Shown: positions 9,204 to 20,030, numbered from the stretch's first letter. The stretch is 64,000 nt of DNA from Ruminiclostridium cellobioparum subsp. termitidis CT1112 (GCF_000350485.1 NZ_AORV01000033.1:62001-126000), one strand, 5' to 3'. Numbers and translations: made by a program. Notes: generated by a model not told the origin, from the letters alone.

Positions 9204-9455
9204 CTGTTGTATTCCCCCTTAAATTTAATGATGAATCTTCATTTTTTGGACTGCAAAAGAAGGACTGAATTTTGCAGACTACATTTGCATTTGCGGCAAA
9301 GATTCATCCCACTTACGCCATTATATAACTAAGAAAAATGCTAGTCAACAAGTAAGTCTCAAAGTTCACTATAAATTTACAACTATTTACTTATTTTATG
9401 AACCAAATCAACACAAAATGCAACAATTATAGAATATATGTCTCTTTTAAAAAAA

Positions 9456-9956
9456 TTATTTGTAATATTTTAACAGACTTATATATTCATTGGCATTGAG
9501 CTTTATCTCTTCTATCTCCTGCTCCGACAAAACCCTGGTCACTACCGCAGGACTGCCGGCAATCAGGCTTCCGTCAGGTATCCTGGTCCTGGGAGTAACT
9601 ACGCTTCCGGCGGCAACAAGACAATTATTGCCTATTACCGAATCATCAAGCACTATTGCACCCATTCCGATCAGCGTATTGTTGCCTATATGGCAGCTGT
9701 GCAGTATTGCTCCGTGTCCCACTGTAACATGTGAACCGATCTTTACGTCCGCACCTTTTTTGCAGTGCAGAATACAACCTTCCTGTATGTTGGTGAAGTC
9801 ACCGACAACTATGCTATCAATATCTCCTCTTAAAACCGCATTGTACCAGACAGTCGCACTTTCTCCCAGCACAACGTCACCTATAACGGTGCTGTTTGGT
9901 GCGACAAACGCAGTTTCATGAATCTTTGGTGTAATGTTGTTAAAATCTCTAATCAC
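9456..9956 (-). CDS. gamma-carbonic-anhydrase-like hexapeptide-repeat protein
   Basis: A 166-residue left-handed beta-helix protein of the YrdA/PaaY family. Hexapeptide repeats run from about residue 15 to 140. Candidate zinc histidines are in GCILHC, TVGHGAILHSC and nearby, as in gamma carbonic anhydrases, which form trimers with metal between subunits. Many family members are inactive or of unknown substrate, so carbonic anhydrase activity is inference. It lies 15 bases downstream of scfB on the same strand and may be cotranscribed with it. Confidence 0.88.
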   Translation of the reverse strand: MIRDFNNITPKIHETAFVAPNSTVIGDVVLGESATVWYNAVLRGDIDSIVVGDFTNIQEGCILHCKKGADVKIGSHVTVGHGAILHSCHIGNNTLIGMGAIVLDDSVIGNNCLVAAGSVVTPRTRIPDGSLIAGSPAVVTRVLSEQEIEEIKLNANEYISLLKYYK

Positions 9957-9971
9957 AATGTTTACCCCTTC

Positions 9972-11315
9972 TCATTCTTGAGTTTTTATCCAGATTGCAC
10001 ATTCAACTCTCTTCTTTTCAAGTTCACAGCCTATCTTATACGGGACATTGATGTCATTATTAAATTGATATGCATTGGCAGCACAGCCGCCGCTGCAATA
10101 AAATTTTGCCCAGCAGTCGGCACAATCCTTCTTAGTATAGACATTTGATTTCTGAAAATCCTGCTGGGAGCCTGCGTTAAACTCGCCCTGATGGATATTG
10201 CCCATCTTGAACTTCTCGTCCCCCACGAACTGATGGCAGGGGTACAGATCACCCTCAGGAGTCACAGCCAGGTACTCGTGGCCCGAGCCACAGCCTCCAA
10301 GCCTTTTTATTACACAGGGCCCCTGCTGCAGATCTATCATGAAATGAAAGAAATTAAAGCCTTTACCTTCCTTTTCTCTCTTTACATATTCATATGCCAG
10401 TCTCTCGTATTCTGAAAACAGCATGTCCAAATCCTGTTCCCTGATATCATAGCCTGAATCCCTGGCGGCAACCACAGGCTCCACCGAGATTTGCTTAAAA
10501 CCCTGATCTGCCAGATGGAGTACATCTTCTGCAAAATCAAGATTTTCTCTGGTAAAAGTACCTCTCACATAATAATTATCCTGATTTCTTGATTCGGCCA
10601 TGTCCTTTATTTTGGGGAGAATACTGCCGTAAGTGCCTGAGCCGTCGATCCTCGGTCTCATTCTATCGTTTGTTTCACTTCGGCCGTCAATACTCAGGAC
10701 CACATTGTGCATATTTTTATTAATGAATTCTTTATTGTCTCCATTTAATAATAACGCATTGGTGGTTATTGTAAATCTGAAATTTTTTCCGGCTTCCTTT
10801 TCTCTGCTCCTGGCATATTCAACTATTTCCTTTACTACCTCAAAGTTCATGAGAGGCTCTCCGCCGAAAAAGTCAACTTCAAGATTGCGCCTGTTGGCCG
10901 ATTTTTCTATGAGGAAATCAATGGCTTTTTTTCCGGTCCCGGCATCCATCATTGTCCTGTGTCCGCCAAAGCTTCCCGTTGAAGCAAAACAGTATTTGCA
11001 GCGTAAATTGCAGTCATGGCATATATGCAGGCACAAAGCCTTGACCACCGGCTTTCTCTCCCACTTCCCAACAGCATCAGCATATGAATCCTCACTGAAG
11101 AGCAGCCCCTTGGATTCCAGAGCGGATACTTCATTATAAGCCTCCAGGATTTCCTCTTCACTGTATTTTGAACTCAAAGTTTCCAGTATCTCATCTCTGG
11201 ACCTGGTCCTGTATATGTCGACAACATCGCAGGCAGCATCGTCAAATACGTGCACCGCTCCGCTGTTTATATCCAGGACTATGTTGGTATCATACATTTT
11301 GTACTTGTGAATCAT
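9972..11315 (-). CDS. scfB: SCIFF peptide maturase, radical SAM/SPASM
   Basis: A 447-residue radical SAM enzyme that installs thioether cross-links in the six-cysteine peptide encoded just upstream. The SAM cluster motif is CHDCNLRCKYC (CxxxCxxC within it), and the C-terminal SPASM region carries the auxiliary-cluster cysteines in GGCGSGHEYLAV, YPCHQF and CADCWAKFYCSGGC. The N-terminal 90 residues form a peptide-recognition (RRE-like) region. I moved the start to 11315, where GGAGAGACA precedes the ATG. The scfA-scfB pair is a hallmark of Clostridia. Confidence 0.95.
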   Translation of the reverse strand: MIHKYKMYDTNIVLDINSGAVHVFDDAACDVVDIYRTRSRDEILETLSSKYSEEEILEAYNEVSALESKGLLFSEDSYADAVGKWERKPVVKALCLHICHDCNLRCKYCFASTGSFGGHRTMMDAGTGKKAIDFLIEKSANRRNLEVDFFGGEPLMNFEVVKEIVEYARSREKEAGKNFRFTITTNALLLNGDNKEFINKNMHNVVLSIDGRSETNDRMRPRIDGSGTYGSILPKIKDMAESRNQDNYYVRGTFTRENLDFAEDVLHLADQGFKQISVEPVVAARDSGYDIREQDLDMLFSEYERLAYEYVKREKEGKGFNFFHFMIDLQQGPCVIKRLGGCGSGHEYLAVTPEGDLYPCHQFVGDEKFKMGNIHQGEFNAGSQQDFQKSNVYTKKDCADCWAKFYCSGGCAANAYQFNNDINVPYKIGCELEKKRVECAIWIKTQE

Positions 11316-11442
11316 TGTCTCTCCATCCGCGTGCCTGTTCCTCAAGCGCAGGGGCACGCATAAAAATCAGTAAATAATACGCTGGGGTTTGAGGACGCGA
11401 AGAACAGCATGCAAGCCTGAATATGAACCTCGCGTTTGTCCC

Positions 11443-11480
11443 ATAAAAAAGTGAAAAGTGTTTTAACACCTTTCACTTTT
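11443..11480 (-). terminator. terminator between scfA and scfB
   Basis: On the minus strand AAAAGTGAAAGGTGTT and AACACTTTTCACTTTT pair almost completely and run into TTTTTTAT. Lying between the peptide gene and its maturase, it should reduce scfB expression relative to scfA, a common solution when substrate is needed in excess. Confidence 0.8.
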
Positions 11481-11511
11481 AATATTAATATCCAATATAA
11501 ACTTAAAGTTA

Positions 11512-11652
11512 TTACTTCTTTTCACAGCTTTGGTTTGCAACAGTACATGATGTTTTGCAGGCTGACTGACATGAAGTCTGACATTCGCCGCAGCCACCAT
11601 GAGAAAGGCTTTCTTTTAAAGTGGCACTGTTAATTGTCTTTATGTGTTTCAT
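11512..11652 (-). CDS. scfA: SCIFF six-cysteine ribosomal peptide precursor (46 aa)
   Basis: Reading the minus strand from ATG 11652 gives a 46-residue peptide beginning MKHIKTINSATLKESLSHG, with six cysteines at 21, 24, 28, 32, 36 and 43 in the spacing of the SCIFF family (six Cys in forty-five residues). AGGAGGG lies eleven bases upstream. The peptide is the substrate of the adjacent radical SAM maturase. The mature product's role is unknown in general. The six cysteines and the scfB neighbour make the identification firm. Confidence 0.96.
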   Translation of the reverse strand: MKHIKTINSATLKESLSHGGCGECQTSCQSACKTSCTVANQSCEKK

Positions 11653-11767
11653 CTCTTTTAGTCCCTCCTATTAGTTATTCTTAGCAGATTATAGCACATT
11701 TCAAAGGGTTTGAAAAGGCATAATTTGTAAAGCTGTTTAACCGTTAACCCTGTTTGTGATAACAAAA

Positions 11768-12172
11768 TCAACGGAGATTGATTCCGAATATACCGCCAAG
11801 GCAACCTACGATTGCTCCTATCACAACAGTCAAAAGCACCTGGACATCAATGGCGAAATTCATGAAAACTATGCTGCTTGCCAGGTAAAGAATTGCAACA
11901 TACAATACCCCCACTATACACCCATTCATCCAGCCCTTGCTTCTCACATTCCTGGTGGAGTATGCAGATGCCGTCAGAACACTGATGACAGTGGTAATCA
12001 ATACAGCAATGAAAGTATATTTTTCAGGAAAATCCGTGTACGTCAAAAATAAAGCAAAGCCAAGAAAACATGGAAGTGTTATGAGAAACGATAATATTAA
12101 TCCTTTTAATACTCTCGGTAAATTTACATGTTCATCAAGCTGCTTCTTTAGTCCTGGTATCTGTCCGGCCAT
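11768..12172 (-). CDS. TIGR04086 family membrane protein (134 aa)
   Basis: A small membrane protein with four predicted helices (about 23-43, 51-69, 79-102 and 110-131). The arrangement and its position between yajC and the SCIFF gene match the clostridial family TIGR04086, of unknown function. No catalytic residues are evident. Association with SCIFF maturation or export would be inference from position only. Confidence 0.8.
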   Translation of the reverse strand: MAGQIPGLKKQLDEHVNLPRVLKGLILSFLITLPCFLGFALFLTYTDFPEKYTFIAVLITTVISVLTASAYSTRNVRSKGWMNGCIVGVLYVAILYLASSIVFMNFAIDVQVLLTVVIGAIVGCLGGIFGINLR

Positions 12173-12274
12173 ATTGTACCTCCAAAAATAAAATATAATA
12201 ATCCCTTCTCTTATATCTTATTTTTGGGGCAGGCACCTTAGAACAAGCCGTAACTAATTTGTCTATAAAATTTA

Positions 12275-12553
12275 TTAACCTTCTGCAGGTTTAACTACAT
12301 CCTTAACAGCCCAACGCTTAACAACGATTTTTGTCTTTTCCACGCTGGTTTCGATAGTGACTTCATCATCTTTGATATTTACTATCTTTCCGTATATCCC
12401 GCCGATTGATGTAACAGTCCATCCTACCTGTAAGGAATTGAGCAGTTCCTTTGTCTTTTTTTCTTTTCTCTTCTGCGGGAGAATAAGCATAACATACATA
12501 AGACCGAATACTAACGCCATAGGCAGGACAAATCCAACCAGTATTTGTTCCAT
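12275..12553 (-). CDS. yajC: preprotein translocase subunit YajC
   Basis: A 92-residue protein with one N-terminal membrane helix (residues 6-25, including PMALVFGLMYVMLILP) and a basic, beta-rich cytoplasmic tail with the family phrase VGWTVTSIGGIYGKIV. YajC associates with SecDF. It lies 60 bases after tgt in the conserved queA-tgt-yajC order. Confidence 0.95.
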   Translation of the reverse strand: MEQILVGFVLPMALVFGLMYVMLILPQKRKEKKTKELLNSLQVGWTVTSIGGIYGKIVNIKDDEVTIETSVEKTKIVVKRWAVKDVVKPAEG

Positions 12554-12613
12554 AAATTAAAAACCTCCGTAAAAATTATTTATTTAACACAGTGTTCCTG
12601 TATTAACCAGAAT

Positions 12614-13795
<1,182 letters not shown>

Positions 13796-14824
13796 TTATT
13801 TTATAAACATTGCATCTCCGAAGCTGAAAAATCTGTAACGCTCCTTGACCGCAGCAGCATAGGCGCCAAGGACATTTTCCCTGCCCGCAAGTGAGCTGAC
13901 CAGCATTATGAGAGTGGATTCGGGCAGGTGGAAGTTTGTTATGAGCCTGTCCACTATTTTAAACCTGTAACCGGGATATATGAATATATCCGTCCAGCCG
14001 TCGCAGGCTTTCATTTCTCCGTTGTTATTGCCGCCCACCGTTTCCAGCACCCTGCAGCTGGTAGTGCCCACAGCCACCACCTTCTTACCTGCCTTTTTTG
14101 CTGAATTTATCATATCGCAGGCTTCCTGTCCGATGGAATAGTACTCCGAGTGCATTTTATGCTGTGTTATGTCGTCAACCTTCACCGGCCTGAAGGTGCC
14201 CAGCCCCACGTGAAGCATCACATAAGCGATTTGAACACCTTTATTCCTTAAGGATTCCAGCAGTTCCCGGGTAAAATGCAGACCGGCAGTAGGTGCCGCC
14301 GCCGAGCCGTTATATTTTGCATAGACAGTCTGATATCGCTCAGGGTCCTCCAGCTTCTCGGTAATATACGGCGGCAGGGGCATTATGCCCACCTTGTCCA
14401 GTATTTCCTCAAAAACGCCTTCATATATAAACCGTACAAGCCTGTTCCCCTCTTCAAGTACTTCAAGTATTTCAGCTTTCAACTCTCCGCTGCCGAACAC
14501 AAACCTGGCTCCGGGCTTTGCTTTTTTACCCGGCCTGAGTATGACCTCCCAGGTATCGCCTGCAATCCTTTTTAAAAGAACAAACTCTATTTTCCCTCCG
14601 CTGCCTTCCTTCTGCCCGAGAAGTCTCGCGGGTATCACTCTGGTGTTGTTTAAAACCAGGCAATCGCCCTCTGCAAAATAATTCGTTATATCCTTAAACA
14701 ATTTATGATCAATTTCACCCGATTCCCTGTCCAGCACCATCAATCTCGACATATCCCGTCTTTCCAACGGGTGCTGGGCGATCAGCTCTTCAGGCAAATA
14801 GTAATCAAACTCCTGTAAATTCAC
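13796..14824 (-). CDS. queA: S-adenosylmethionine:tRNA ribosyltransferase-isomerase
   Basis: A 342-residue enzyme that transfers and isomerises the ribose of SAM onto preQ1-modified tRNA to give epoxyqueuosine. Family motifs are present: [17 protein letters not shown] at the N-terminus, [12 protein letters not shown], and [10 protein letters not shown]. It is the first gene of the queA-tgt-yajC operon. A GGAGG site lies just upstream of the ATG. Confidence 0.98.
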   Translation of the reverse strand: MNLQEFDYYLPEELIAQHPLERRDMSRLMVLDRESGEIDHKLFKDITNYFAEGDCLVLNNTRVIPARLLGQKEGSGGKIEFVLLKRIAGDTWEVILRPGKKAKPGARFVFGSGELKAEILEVLEEGNRLVRFIYEGVFEEILDKVGIMPLPPYITEKLEDPERYQTVYAKYNGSAAAPTAGLHFTRELLESLRNKGVQIAYVMLHVGLGTFRPVKVDDITQHKMHSEYYSIGQEACDMINSAKKAGKKVVAVGTTSCRVLETVGGNNNGEMKACDGWTDIFIYPGYRFKIVDRLITNFHLPESTLIMLVSSLAGRENVLGAYAAAVKERYRFFSFGDAMFIK

Positions 14825-14867
14825 AAAAATTCCTCCAACAACGACACAAATTATTCTTGTATATTCT

Positions 14868-14972
14868 TACCTTCTATTGACAATGTATAACACGCCTCAC
14901 GCCGGCTATTTTGGCTTGCCGCAAGGCAAATTAACCACTCAAAAACGTATTGTACATTGTCAATAGAGGGTA
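14868..14972. repeat. inverted-repeat element upstream of queA
   Basis: Arms of about 23 bases (14868-14890 and 14950-14972) share TACC-TCTATTGACAATGTA-AA in inverted orientation with two mismatches. The 59-base centre carries a small hairpin TTGCC-GCAA-GGCAA. Each arm contains TTGACA. It could be a miniature inverted-repeat element or a large operator between queA and the aspartokinase gene. Confidence 0.6.
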
Positions 14973-15316
14973 TTATTATATGTAATAACGACCGCCTTAA
15001 AACCGGTAGCAAATAAACAATAAATATCATACATTATAATTACTTATATTACAAATACTTATTGCCATATATATTGTTTTTTTGTATAATTTATGAGATA
15101 TATTCCTGAAACACAGACTTGTTCGACTTGTTCAAAATGAGTTCATAAGAAAATACCGGGAGTTATTTCGTATCATTTACCAGGAAGAGTGAATTAAGAA
15201 TAATTATTAAAGCCGGCCTACAGCCGGCTGCTTGTTATCATATTCCGCAAACTGTTTGAATGACTCCTGTCAAGTATATAAAATAATAAGTTATTATGGA
15301 TGGAGGATGCAACAGC
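14973..15316. other. leader region of the aspartokinase gene
   Basis: About 340 gene-free bases. AGCCGGC-CTACA-GCCGGCT at 15210-15228 forms a strong 7-bp hairpin without a T-run. I looked for a lysine riboswitch like the one before dapA and did not find its signature sequences. The aspartokinase ribosome-binding site GGAGG is at 15302-15306. Confidence 0.4.
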
Positions 15317-16672
15317 ATGAAAGTAGCAAAATTTGGTGGAACTTCACTTGCCAACGCTGAACAGATAAAAAAGGTTTGCGATATTATTCTATCTGATAGT
15401 GACAGAAAAATTATTGTAGTATCTGCACCAGGCAAAAGAAATAAAGAGGATACAAAGGTTACGGATTTATTGATCGCCTGTGCCGATAAGCAGCTTGAAA
15501 CCGGAAATTCAACCGCAGAGCTGGAAGCCGTGGTACAGAGATTCAAGGACATAGCAGACGATCTCAAACTTGACGGCAGTATTGTCAATGAAATAAGAAA
15601 AGACCTTGAAGAAAGAGTCAAGCTGGATACCAGTCATCATGGGATGTTTATGGACGCCATGAAGGCGGCAGGAGAAGACAACAGCGCCAAGCTGGTTGCC
15701 GCCTACCTTAACAGCATAGGTAAAAAAGCCCACTATGTCAGCCCCAGGCAGGCAGGCCTCTTAATGAGCAGTGAATTCGGAAATGCACAGGTTCTGCCCC
15801 AATCTTTTGAAAATCTTAAAAGGCTCAACAATTACGACGGCATCATTATTTTCCCCGGCTTCTTCGGTTACACCCTGGAAGGCAAAGTTGCCACCTTCCC
15901 CCGCGGAGGTTCGGATATTACCGGTTCCATACTTGCCGCTGCCCTCAAGGTTGACCTGTATGAAAACTTTACCGATGTAGATGCGGTATACGCGGCACAT
16001 CCCGGTCTTGTACACCATCCTGCGGCAATTTCAGAACTTACTTACAGGGAAATGAGAGAGCTCTCATATGCAGGCTTCTCCGTTTTACATGAAGATACCC
16101 TTGTTCCGGTCTTTATGGCAGGTGTTCCGGTTTGTATCAAAAATACCAACAATCCCGCTGCTCCCGGAACAAAGATAGTACTTAAAAGAGACATAACTCC
16201 CAACCATGTGGTTGGTATAGCCAGTGATTCAGGTTTCTGCTGCATATACGTCAGCAAATTTATGATGAACAGGGAAGTCGGCTTTGGCAGAAAGCTCCTT
16301 CAGATACTTGAGGAAGAAGGCATATCATATGAACATACGCCTTCGGGTATTGACAATATTTCTGTTATTCTGAAGCAGAACCAGTTCAAGACTCCTAACG
16401 TTGAACAAAAGGTGCTTGACCGTATAAAGAATGAATTGGATTGCGACGATGTTTCAATCGACCATAACCTGGCAATAGTTATTATAGTTGGCGAGGGCAT
16501 GAAGAATACCGTAGGAACCGCTGCAAGAGCCACATCCGCTTTGGCAAAGGCATCCATAAGCCTTGAAATGATAAATCAGGGCTCTTCCGAAATAACAATG
16601 ATGTTTGCCGTAAGAGAGAACGAATCAAGCAAAGCTGTCATATCCCTGTATAACGAATTTTTTCATAAATAA
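15317..16672 (+). CDS. aspartate kinase
   Basis: A 451-residue monofunctional aspartokinase, first enzyme of lysine, methionine and threonine synthesis. Kinase motifs are KFGGTSLANAEQIKKV at the N-terminus and FPRGGSDITGSILA near 200. The C-terminal 140 residues form two ACT regulatory domains. The start at 15317 follows GGAGG with a ten-base spacer. It is separated by 3.5 kb from dapA and is not behind the lysine riboswitch, so it may be controlled differently. A bidirectional terminator follows. Confidence 0.95.
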   Translation: MKVAKFGGTSLANAEQIKKVCDIILSDSDRKIIVVSAPGKRNKEDTKVTDLLIACADKQLETGNSTAELEAVVQRFKDIADDLKLDGSIVNEIRKDLEERVKLDTSHHGMFMDAMKAAGEDNSAKLVAAYLNSIGKKAHYVSPRQAGLLMSSEFGNAQVLPQSFENLKRLNNYDGIIIFPGFFGYTLEGKVATFPRGGSDITGSILAAALKVDLYENFTDVDAVYAAHPGLVHHPAAISELTYREMRELSYAGFSVLHEDTLVPVFMAGVPVCIKNTNNPAAPGTKIVLKRDITPNHVVGIASDSGFCCIYVSKFMMNREVGFGRKLLQILEEEGISYEHTPSGIDNISVILKQNQFKTPNVEQKVLDRIKNELDCDDVSIDHNLAIVIIVGEGMKNTVGTAARATSALAKASISLEMINQGSSEITMMFAVRENESSKAVISLYNEFFHK

Positions 16673-16731
16673 AAATACTCATATAAAGACATATTGCAAA
16701 ACTAATACAATTTGAATACATGTAAAAATAT

Positions 16732-16767
16732 ATGGGGAGCATTTAAAAGTGCTCCCCATGATTTTTA
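16732..16767. terminator. bidirectional terminator between aspartokinase and fabH-like genes
   Basis: ATGGGGAGCA (16732-16741) pairs perfectly with TGCTCCCCAT (16750-16759) around an eight-base loop, with T-rich sequence on the plus side and A-rich sequence on the other. Two convergent genes end here. Confidence 0.88.
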
Positions 16768-16805
16768 TCTGTTTGTTTTCAGAAAGTCCTATTTTTTAAT
16801 CTGTT

Positions 16806-17786
16806 TTACCACTCCAGTACAACGCCTCCATGCGTCAGACCTCCTCCGAAGCCGTACAGAACCATTTTATCGCCTGTTTTGATTCTGGCAGCCTGCAAAG
16901 CCATCCATATCGCAAGAGGTATTGTTGCAGAGGAAGTATTTCCGTAATACTCGTTGCTTATCAATGTTTTTTCCATTGGGAATTCCAACCTTTTGCAAAG
17001 TGCCTCAATCATGCGTAAATTGGCACTGTGAGGCACAAACCAGGCTATGTCCTCCAAAGAGAGTTGGGATTTTTTCAGCAAATTCTGCACACCGTCAGGA
17101 ATGGTTTTTACCACATATTCATACAGGAATTTCCCTTCCTGCTGGAACAACCTGTCTTTGGTAAGTATTCTGCCATTCACCCGGTCCGACAGCACACTGC
17201 AGGTTACATTTTCGGCCAGTTTCCCGTCGGAATTAAAACTGGAGGCCAGAATACTTCCCTTTCCGTCTGTTTTTTCTATTACAAATGCAGTTGCTGCATC
17301 ACCAAATATTATACATGTGTTTCTATCGGTATAATCCATTATTTTTGATGTAGCTTCCGAGGATATGAGCAATATTTTTTTGAAGCTTCCTGCTGTTATT
17401 AATGAATCGGCCACACACAGCCCATAGGTAAATCCCGTACAGGCCGCATTTATATCCATGGTTCCCGCATTTTGTATACCATAATATCCCTGGACCAAAG
17501 CAGCAACCGACGGGGTCAAATGATCTGGGGTAAATGTTGTAACAATTATCATATCCACTTCATCAATAGCAGCGCTATGCCTGGTCAATAGATTTTCTAC
17601 AGCCTTTATTGCCATATCACTTGAAAACTCATCCTTTTGTGCTGTTCTTCTTTCCTTAACTCCCGTTCTGCGTACAATCCATTCATCATTAGTATCAACA
17701 AGCTTTTCAAGGTCATGATTAGTCAGAATTTTTTCCGGTAAGTATGCACCTACCCCTGTGATTTTTGAACTTGAGTTGTACTGCAT
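16806..17786 (-). CDS. 3-oxoacyl-ACP synthase III (FabH-like)
   Basis: A 326-residue thiolase-fold condensing enzyme. The catalytic triad is visible: C116 in INAACTGFTYG, His in FVPHSANLRM and Asn in YYGNTSSATIP. FabH starts fatty acid synthesis from acetyl-CoA and malonyl-ACP. This copy stands alone, without acpP, fabD, fabG or fabF neighbours, so it may be a second FabH with a specialised acyl substrate. The start at 17786 follows GGAGGTAAAG, and an in-frame ATG 24 bases upstream is less likely. Confidence 0.9.
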   Translation of the reverse strand: MQYNSSSKITGVGAYLPEKILTNHDLEKLVDTNDEWIVRRTGVKERRTAQKDEFSSDMAIKAVENLLTRHSAAIDEVDMIIVTTFTPDHLTPSVAALVQGYYGIQNAGTMDINAACTGFTYGLCVADSLITAGSFKKILLISSEATSKIMDYTDRNTCIIFGDAATAFVIEKTDGKGSILASSFNSDGKLAENVTCSVLSDRVNGRILTKDRLFQQEGKFLYEYVVKTIPDGVQNLLKKSQLSLEDIAWFVPHSANLRMIEALCKRLEFPMEKTLISNEYYGNTSSATIPLAIWMALQAARIKTGDKMVLYGFGGGLTHGGVVLEW

Positions 17787-17890
17787 CTTTACCTCCTTAT
17801 CATTTTTCATTTATTACCTGATGTTAATACCTAATAACAATATTTTACCATATTATTCTATTTATAGTCAATATTACAAGTTAGATTAAA

Positions 17891-17938
17891 GGAGCCGGAA
17901 TAGGACCTACCTGTGGGTAAGTTCTATTCCGGCTCCTC
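17891..17938 (-). terminator. terminator of the SpoIID-like gene
   Basis: GGAGCCGGAATAG-GA and its complement flank a 14-base loop. The stem has 13 or more pairs, and TTTAAT follows on the minus strand. Confidence 0.8.
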
Positions 17939-17961
17939 TTTACGTAAATTTTGATCAATAA

Positions 17962-19623
17962 TTATTTCTTCACTTCTATCTGGGTCCCGGTATAGTAATG
18001 AGTCAGTATTTCATCAAACTTAAAGCCGGCATCCGCCATGCCCTTGGCCCCCTCCTGGCTCATTCCTACGGCATGGCCATAACCTTTTCCGGTGAAGATA
18101 TATTCTGTGGGAGCTGCCCCAACTTCGGCAGTCTGCCCCTCGGCACCCACTATCGTCAGCTTTTCATCCGGCCCGGTACTTTTTGTCTCGCCATCGGCTG
18201 TAACTACCGTCAGCTCTCCAAGCTGCTTCTTTTCTTCCTTGCCGTCCACCAGGACGGTAACATCCGAATTGGTTGTCACAGTATACCATTGACTGTATAA
18301 TCCTAAAAATGTTCTGCAGCCGTCTTTTGTAAACTTAATCCCCTCCGGCTTTAGGGTGCCTTTGACTAAAATTTCTATAGGTCTGCCGGCATCTGACAGC
18401 TTGGTAACTTCTATACCGGTAACATTGCCTATATCATAATTCTTCAGCTTCTGACTGATTTCATCGGCAGTAAAAGTTAATGTCCAGTTGTATTTGGGAG
18501 ATTTCCCCGATTCATATTTATCCTCGACACTTTTCAGATAGGGAGCACCGCCCCACACATTTGAAGCATCCTCGGTCCGGCCGCCGCTGGAAGCGGAATA
18601 AACCGCTTCTATCAAACCGCCTTCATAAGTTATGACCATATCCTTGGTTTCATCAACAGCAGCATTTGTAAATGCATTTTCAGAGCCCATCCCCTTATAG
18701 ACCTGGCAGTGAATGTCATTACAGAGATTAAAACCATAATTTAAATGCGGGTTTGACTTGCTGGTTTTCGTCAGATTGAGGTAGGCATAGGTTCTGGCAG
18801 CCACCGCCTGCGCCTTGAGTGCCTCAACATTGGAGAAACTTTCTATTTCATTGGGAACCACACCGTAAAGATACTCTTCCATGGGCAAGACGTTAATAAT
18901 GGTCATATCGCTGCCGGTTGCCCTCAGGAATTCCACCTGCCCTCTGTATGTATTAAGCTTACCGGTTCCTATTTGTATGGGCTCACCTTCTGCAAGCGAC
19001 CTGCCTCTCAAAAGTTTTTGTCCTGCCGCATACATGAAAATGATATCGCCGGTATTTCCGTCGGCACCGCATATCCTTGTCTCAACATTATCAATTACGG
19101 TGCATTCCAGCTGTCCCAGTTTTTGCTTAACTGCCGCAATTGCACTCTCGGCTGCGGCATGGTCAAGATAGAAACCAGTCCAGATATTCCAGCCGTCGTC
19201 GGTAAATACGGGATATGCCGTAATTCCCTTCTGCTTATATGTATTTATGACCGGTAATGTTTCATTATAGGTTTTATAAGTATTCTTCAGTTTCAAATGA
19301 AACGGGCCGACTGTTGGACTTCCTTCGGCTGAAACAGCTGTCAGATTTGCCCCGCTGCCTGAAAAGTAGCTGTCTTTTCTGATATTGATACTTTGACCCG
19401 GACTTGAGTTGAAAACCTGGGAATATGTATTTGCAGCGGCGTCATATGCGCTGTATGCCACACCCTTATCCGCACTGATTATCATCTGGCTCTGTGCCTT
19501 TGAACCATAGTACAATCCGATTTTCACAATTTGATTCGAGGCTGCGTAAGCATTAAAGCGGTTAATACCTGGAAAAACGGTTAAAAGTAATACTATGCTT
19601 AAAAATAAGCAAATTTTCTTCAT
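17962..19623 (-). CDS. SpoIID/LytB domain protein, exported
   Basis: A 553-residue protein with a signal peptide (residues 1-28). The SpoIID domain, about residues 215-545, includes MEEYLYGVVPNEIES with the catalytic glutamate, ALKAQAVAARTYAY, and the C-terminal GKGYGHAVGMSQEGAKG. SpoIID enzymes are lytic transglycosylases that cleave denuded glycan strands during spore engulfment. This protein is larger than SpoIID proper (about 340 aa) and has an extra N-terminal SPOR-like region (AYPVFTDDGWNIWTGFYLD), so it is closer to LytB-type wall proteins. Start chosen at the ATG ten bases after AAGGAG. Confidence 0.88.
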   Translation of the reverse strand: MKKICLFLSIVLLLTVFPGINRFNAYAASNQIVKIGLYYGSKAQSQMIISADKGVAYSAYDAAANTYSQVFNSSPGQSINIRKDSYFSGSGANLTAVSAEGSPTVGPFHLKLKNTYKTYNETLPVINTYKQKGITAYPVFTDDGWNIWTGFYLDHAAAESAIAAVKQKLGQLECTVIDNVETRICGADGNTGDIIFMYAAGQKLLRGRSLAEGEPIQIGTGKLNTYRGQVEFLRATGSDMTIINVLPMEEYLYGVVPNEIESFSNVEALKAQAVAARTYAYLNLTKTSKSNPHLNYGFNLCNDIHCQVYKGMGSENAFTNAAVDETKDMVITYEGGLIEAVYSASSGGRTEDASNVWGGAPYLKSVEDKYESGKSPKYNWTLTFTADEISQKLKNYDIGNVTGIEVTKLSDAGRPIEILVKGTLKPEGIKFTKDGCRTFLGLYSQWYTVTTNSDVTVLVDGKEEKKQLGELTVVTADGETKSTGPDEKLTIVGAEGQTAEVGAAPTEYIFTGKGYGHAVGMSQEGAKGMADAGFKFDEILTHYYTGTQIEVKK

Positions 19624-19772
19624 TTGTAACAAACTCCTTGTCTTTTCGTCATTTTTTTTTAGCTTGTTTCGACAAGGGATATTCTACCTCCTGCCTGAGT
19701 CGGAAATTGTAACAGAATTGAAATATGCCGCATATACTATAGTCATATACTATAAAAAGAGAGTAAAAGTAT

Positions 19773-19801
19773 TTGACACATTTACTCACCAATGATATGA
19801 T
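19773..19801 (+). promoter_or_regulatory. sigma-A promoter of the dap operon
   Basis: TTGACA (19773-19778), 17-base spacer and TATGAT (19796-19801), placed about 20 bases before the lysine aptamer. Confidence 0.85.
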
Positions 19802-19820
19802 AAATGAAATAAATACGGTT

Positions 19821-19994
19821 TAGATAGAGGTGCGTTTTTTATAAGTATCTGCAATGAGGATTCTGGGGTCTTGTGATTTGCAGTCAAAGGAAAAAACGCC
19901 GAAGGTCATTTACATCCCATTTCCTGTGTAATACCTGGTTTCAAGGTTAAGAGCCTTGTGACTGTCATCATAATGATGTGGTGGAGCGCTATCT
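19821..19994 (+). promoter_or_regulatory. lysine riboswitch (L box) aptamer
   Basis: The signature pieces occur in order: AGATAGAGGTGCG, AAGTAT, CGCCGAAGGTCATT, CTGGTTTCAAGGTTAAGAG, GACTGTC-like CTGTCATC and GGTGGAGCGCTATCT. The P1 helix pairs AGATAG with CTATCT. Lysine binding should favour the terminator downstream and shut off dapA-dapB and the ACT gene. Confidence 0.95.
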
Positions 19995-20030
19995 GTTTAT
20001 TATAATTTCAGGTTATAATGCTTAAAACAG

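Noticed and set aside
14973-15316. Lysine riboswitch before aspartokinase
   Set aside because: The conserved blocks present at 19821-19994 are absent here; only one plain hairpin is seen.
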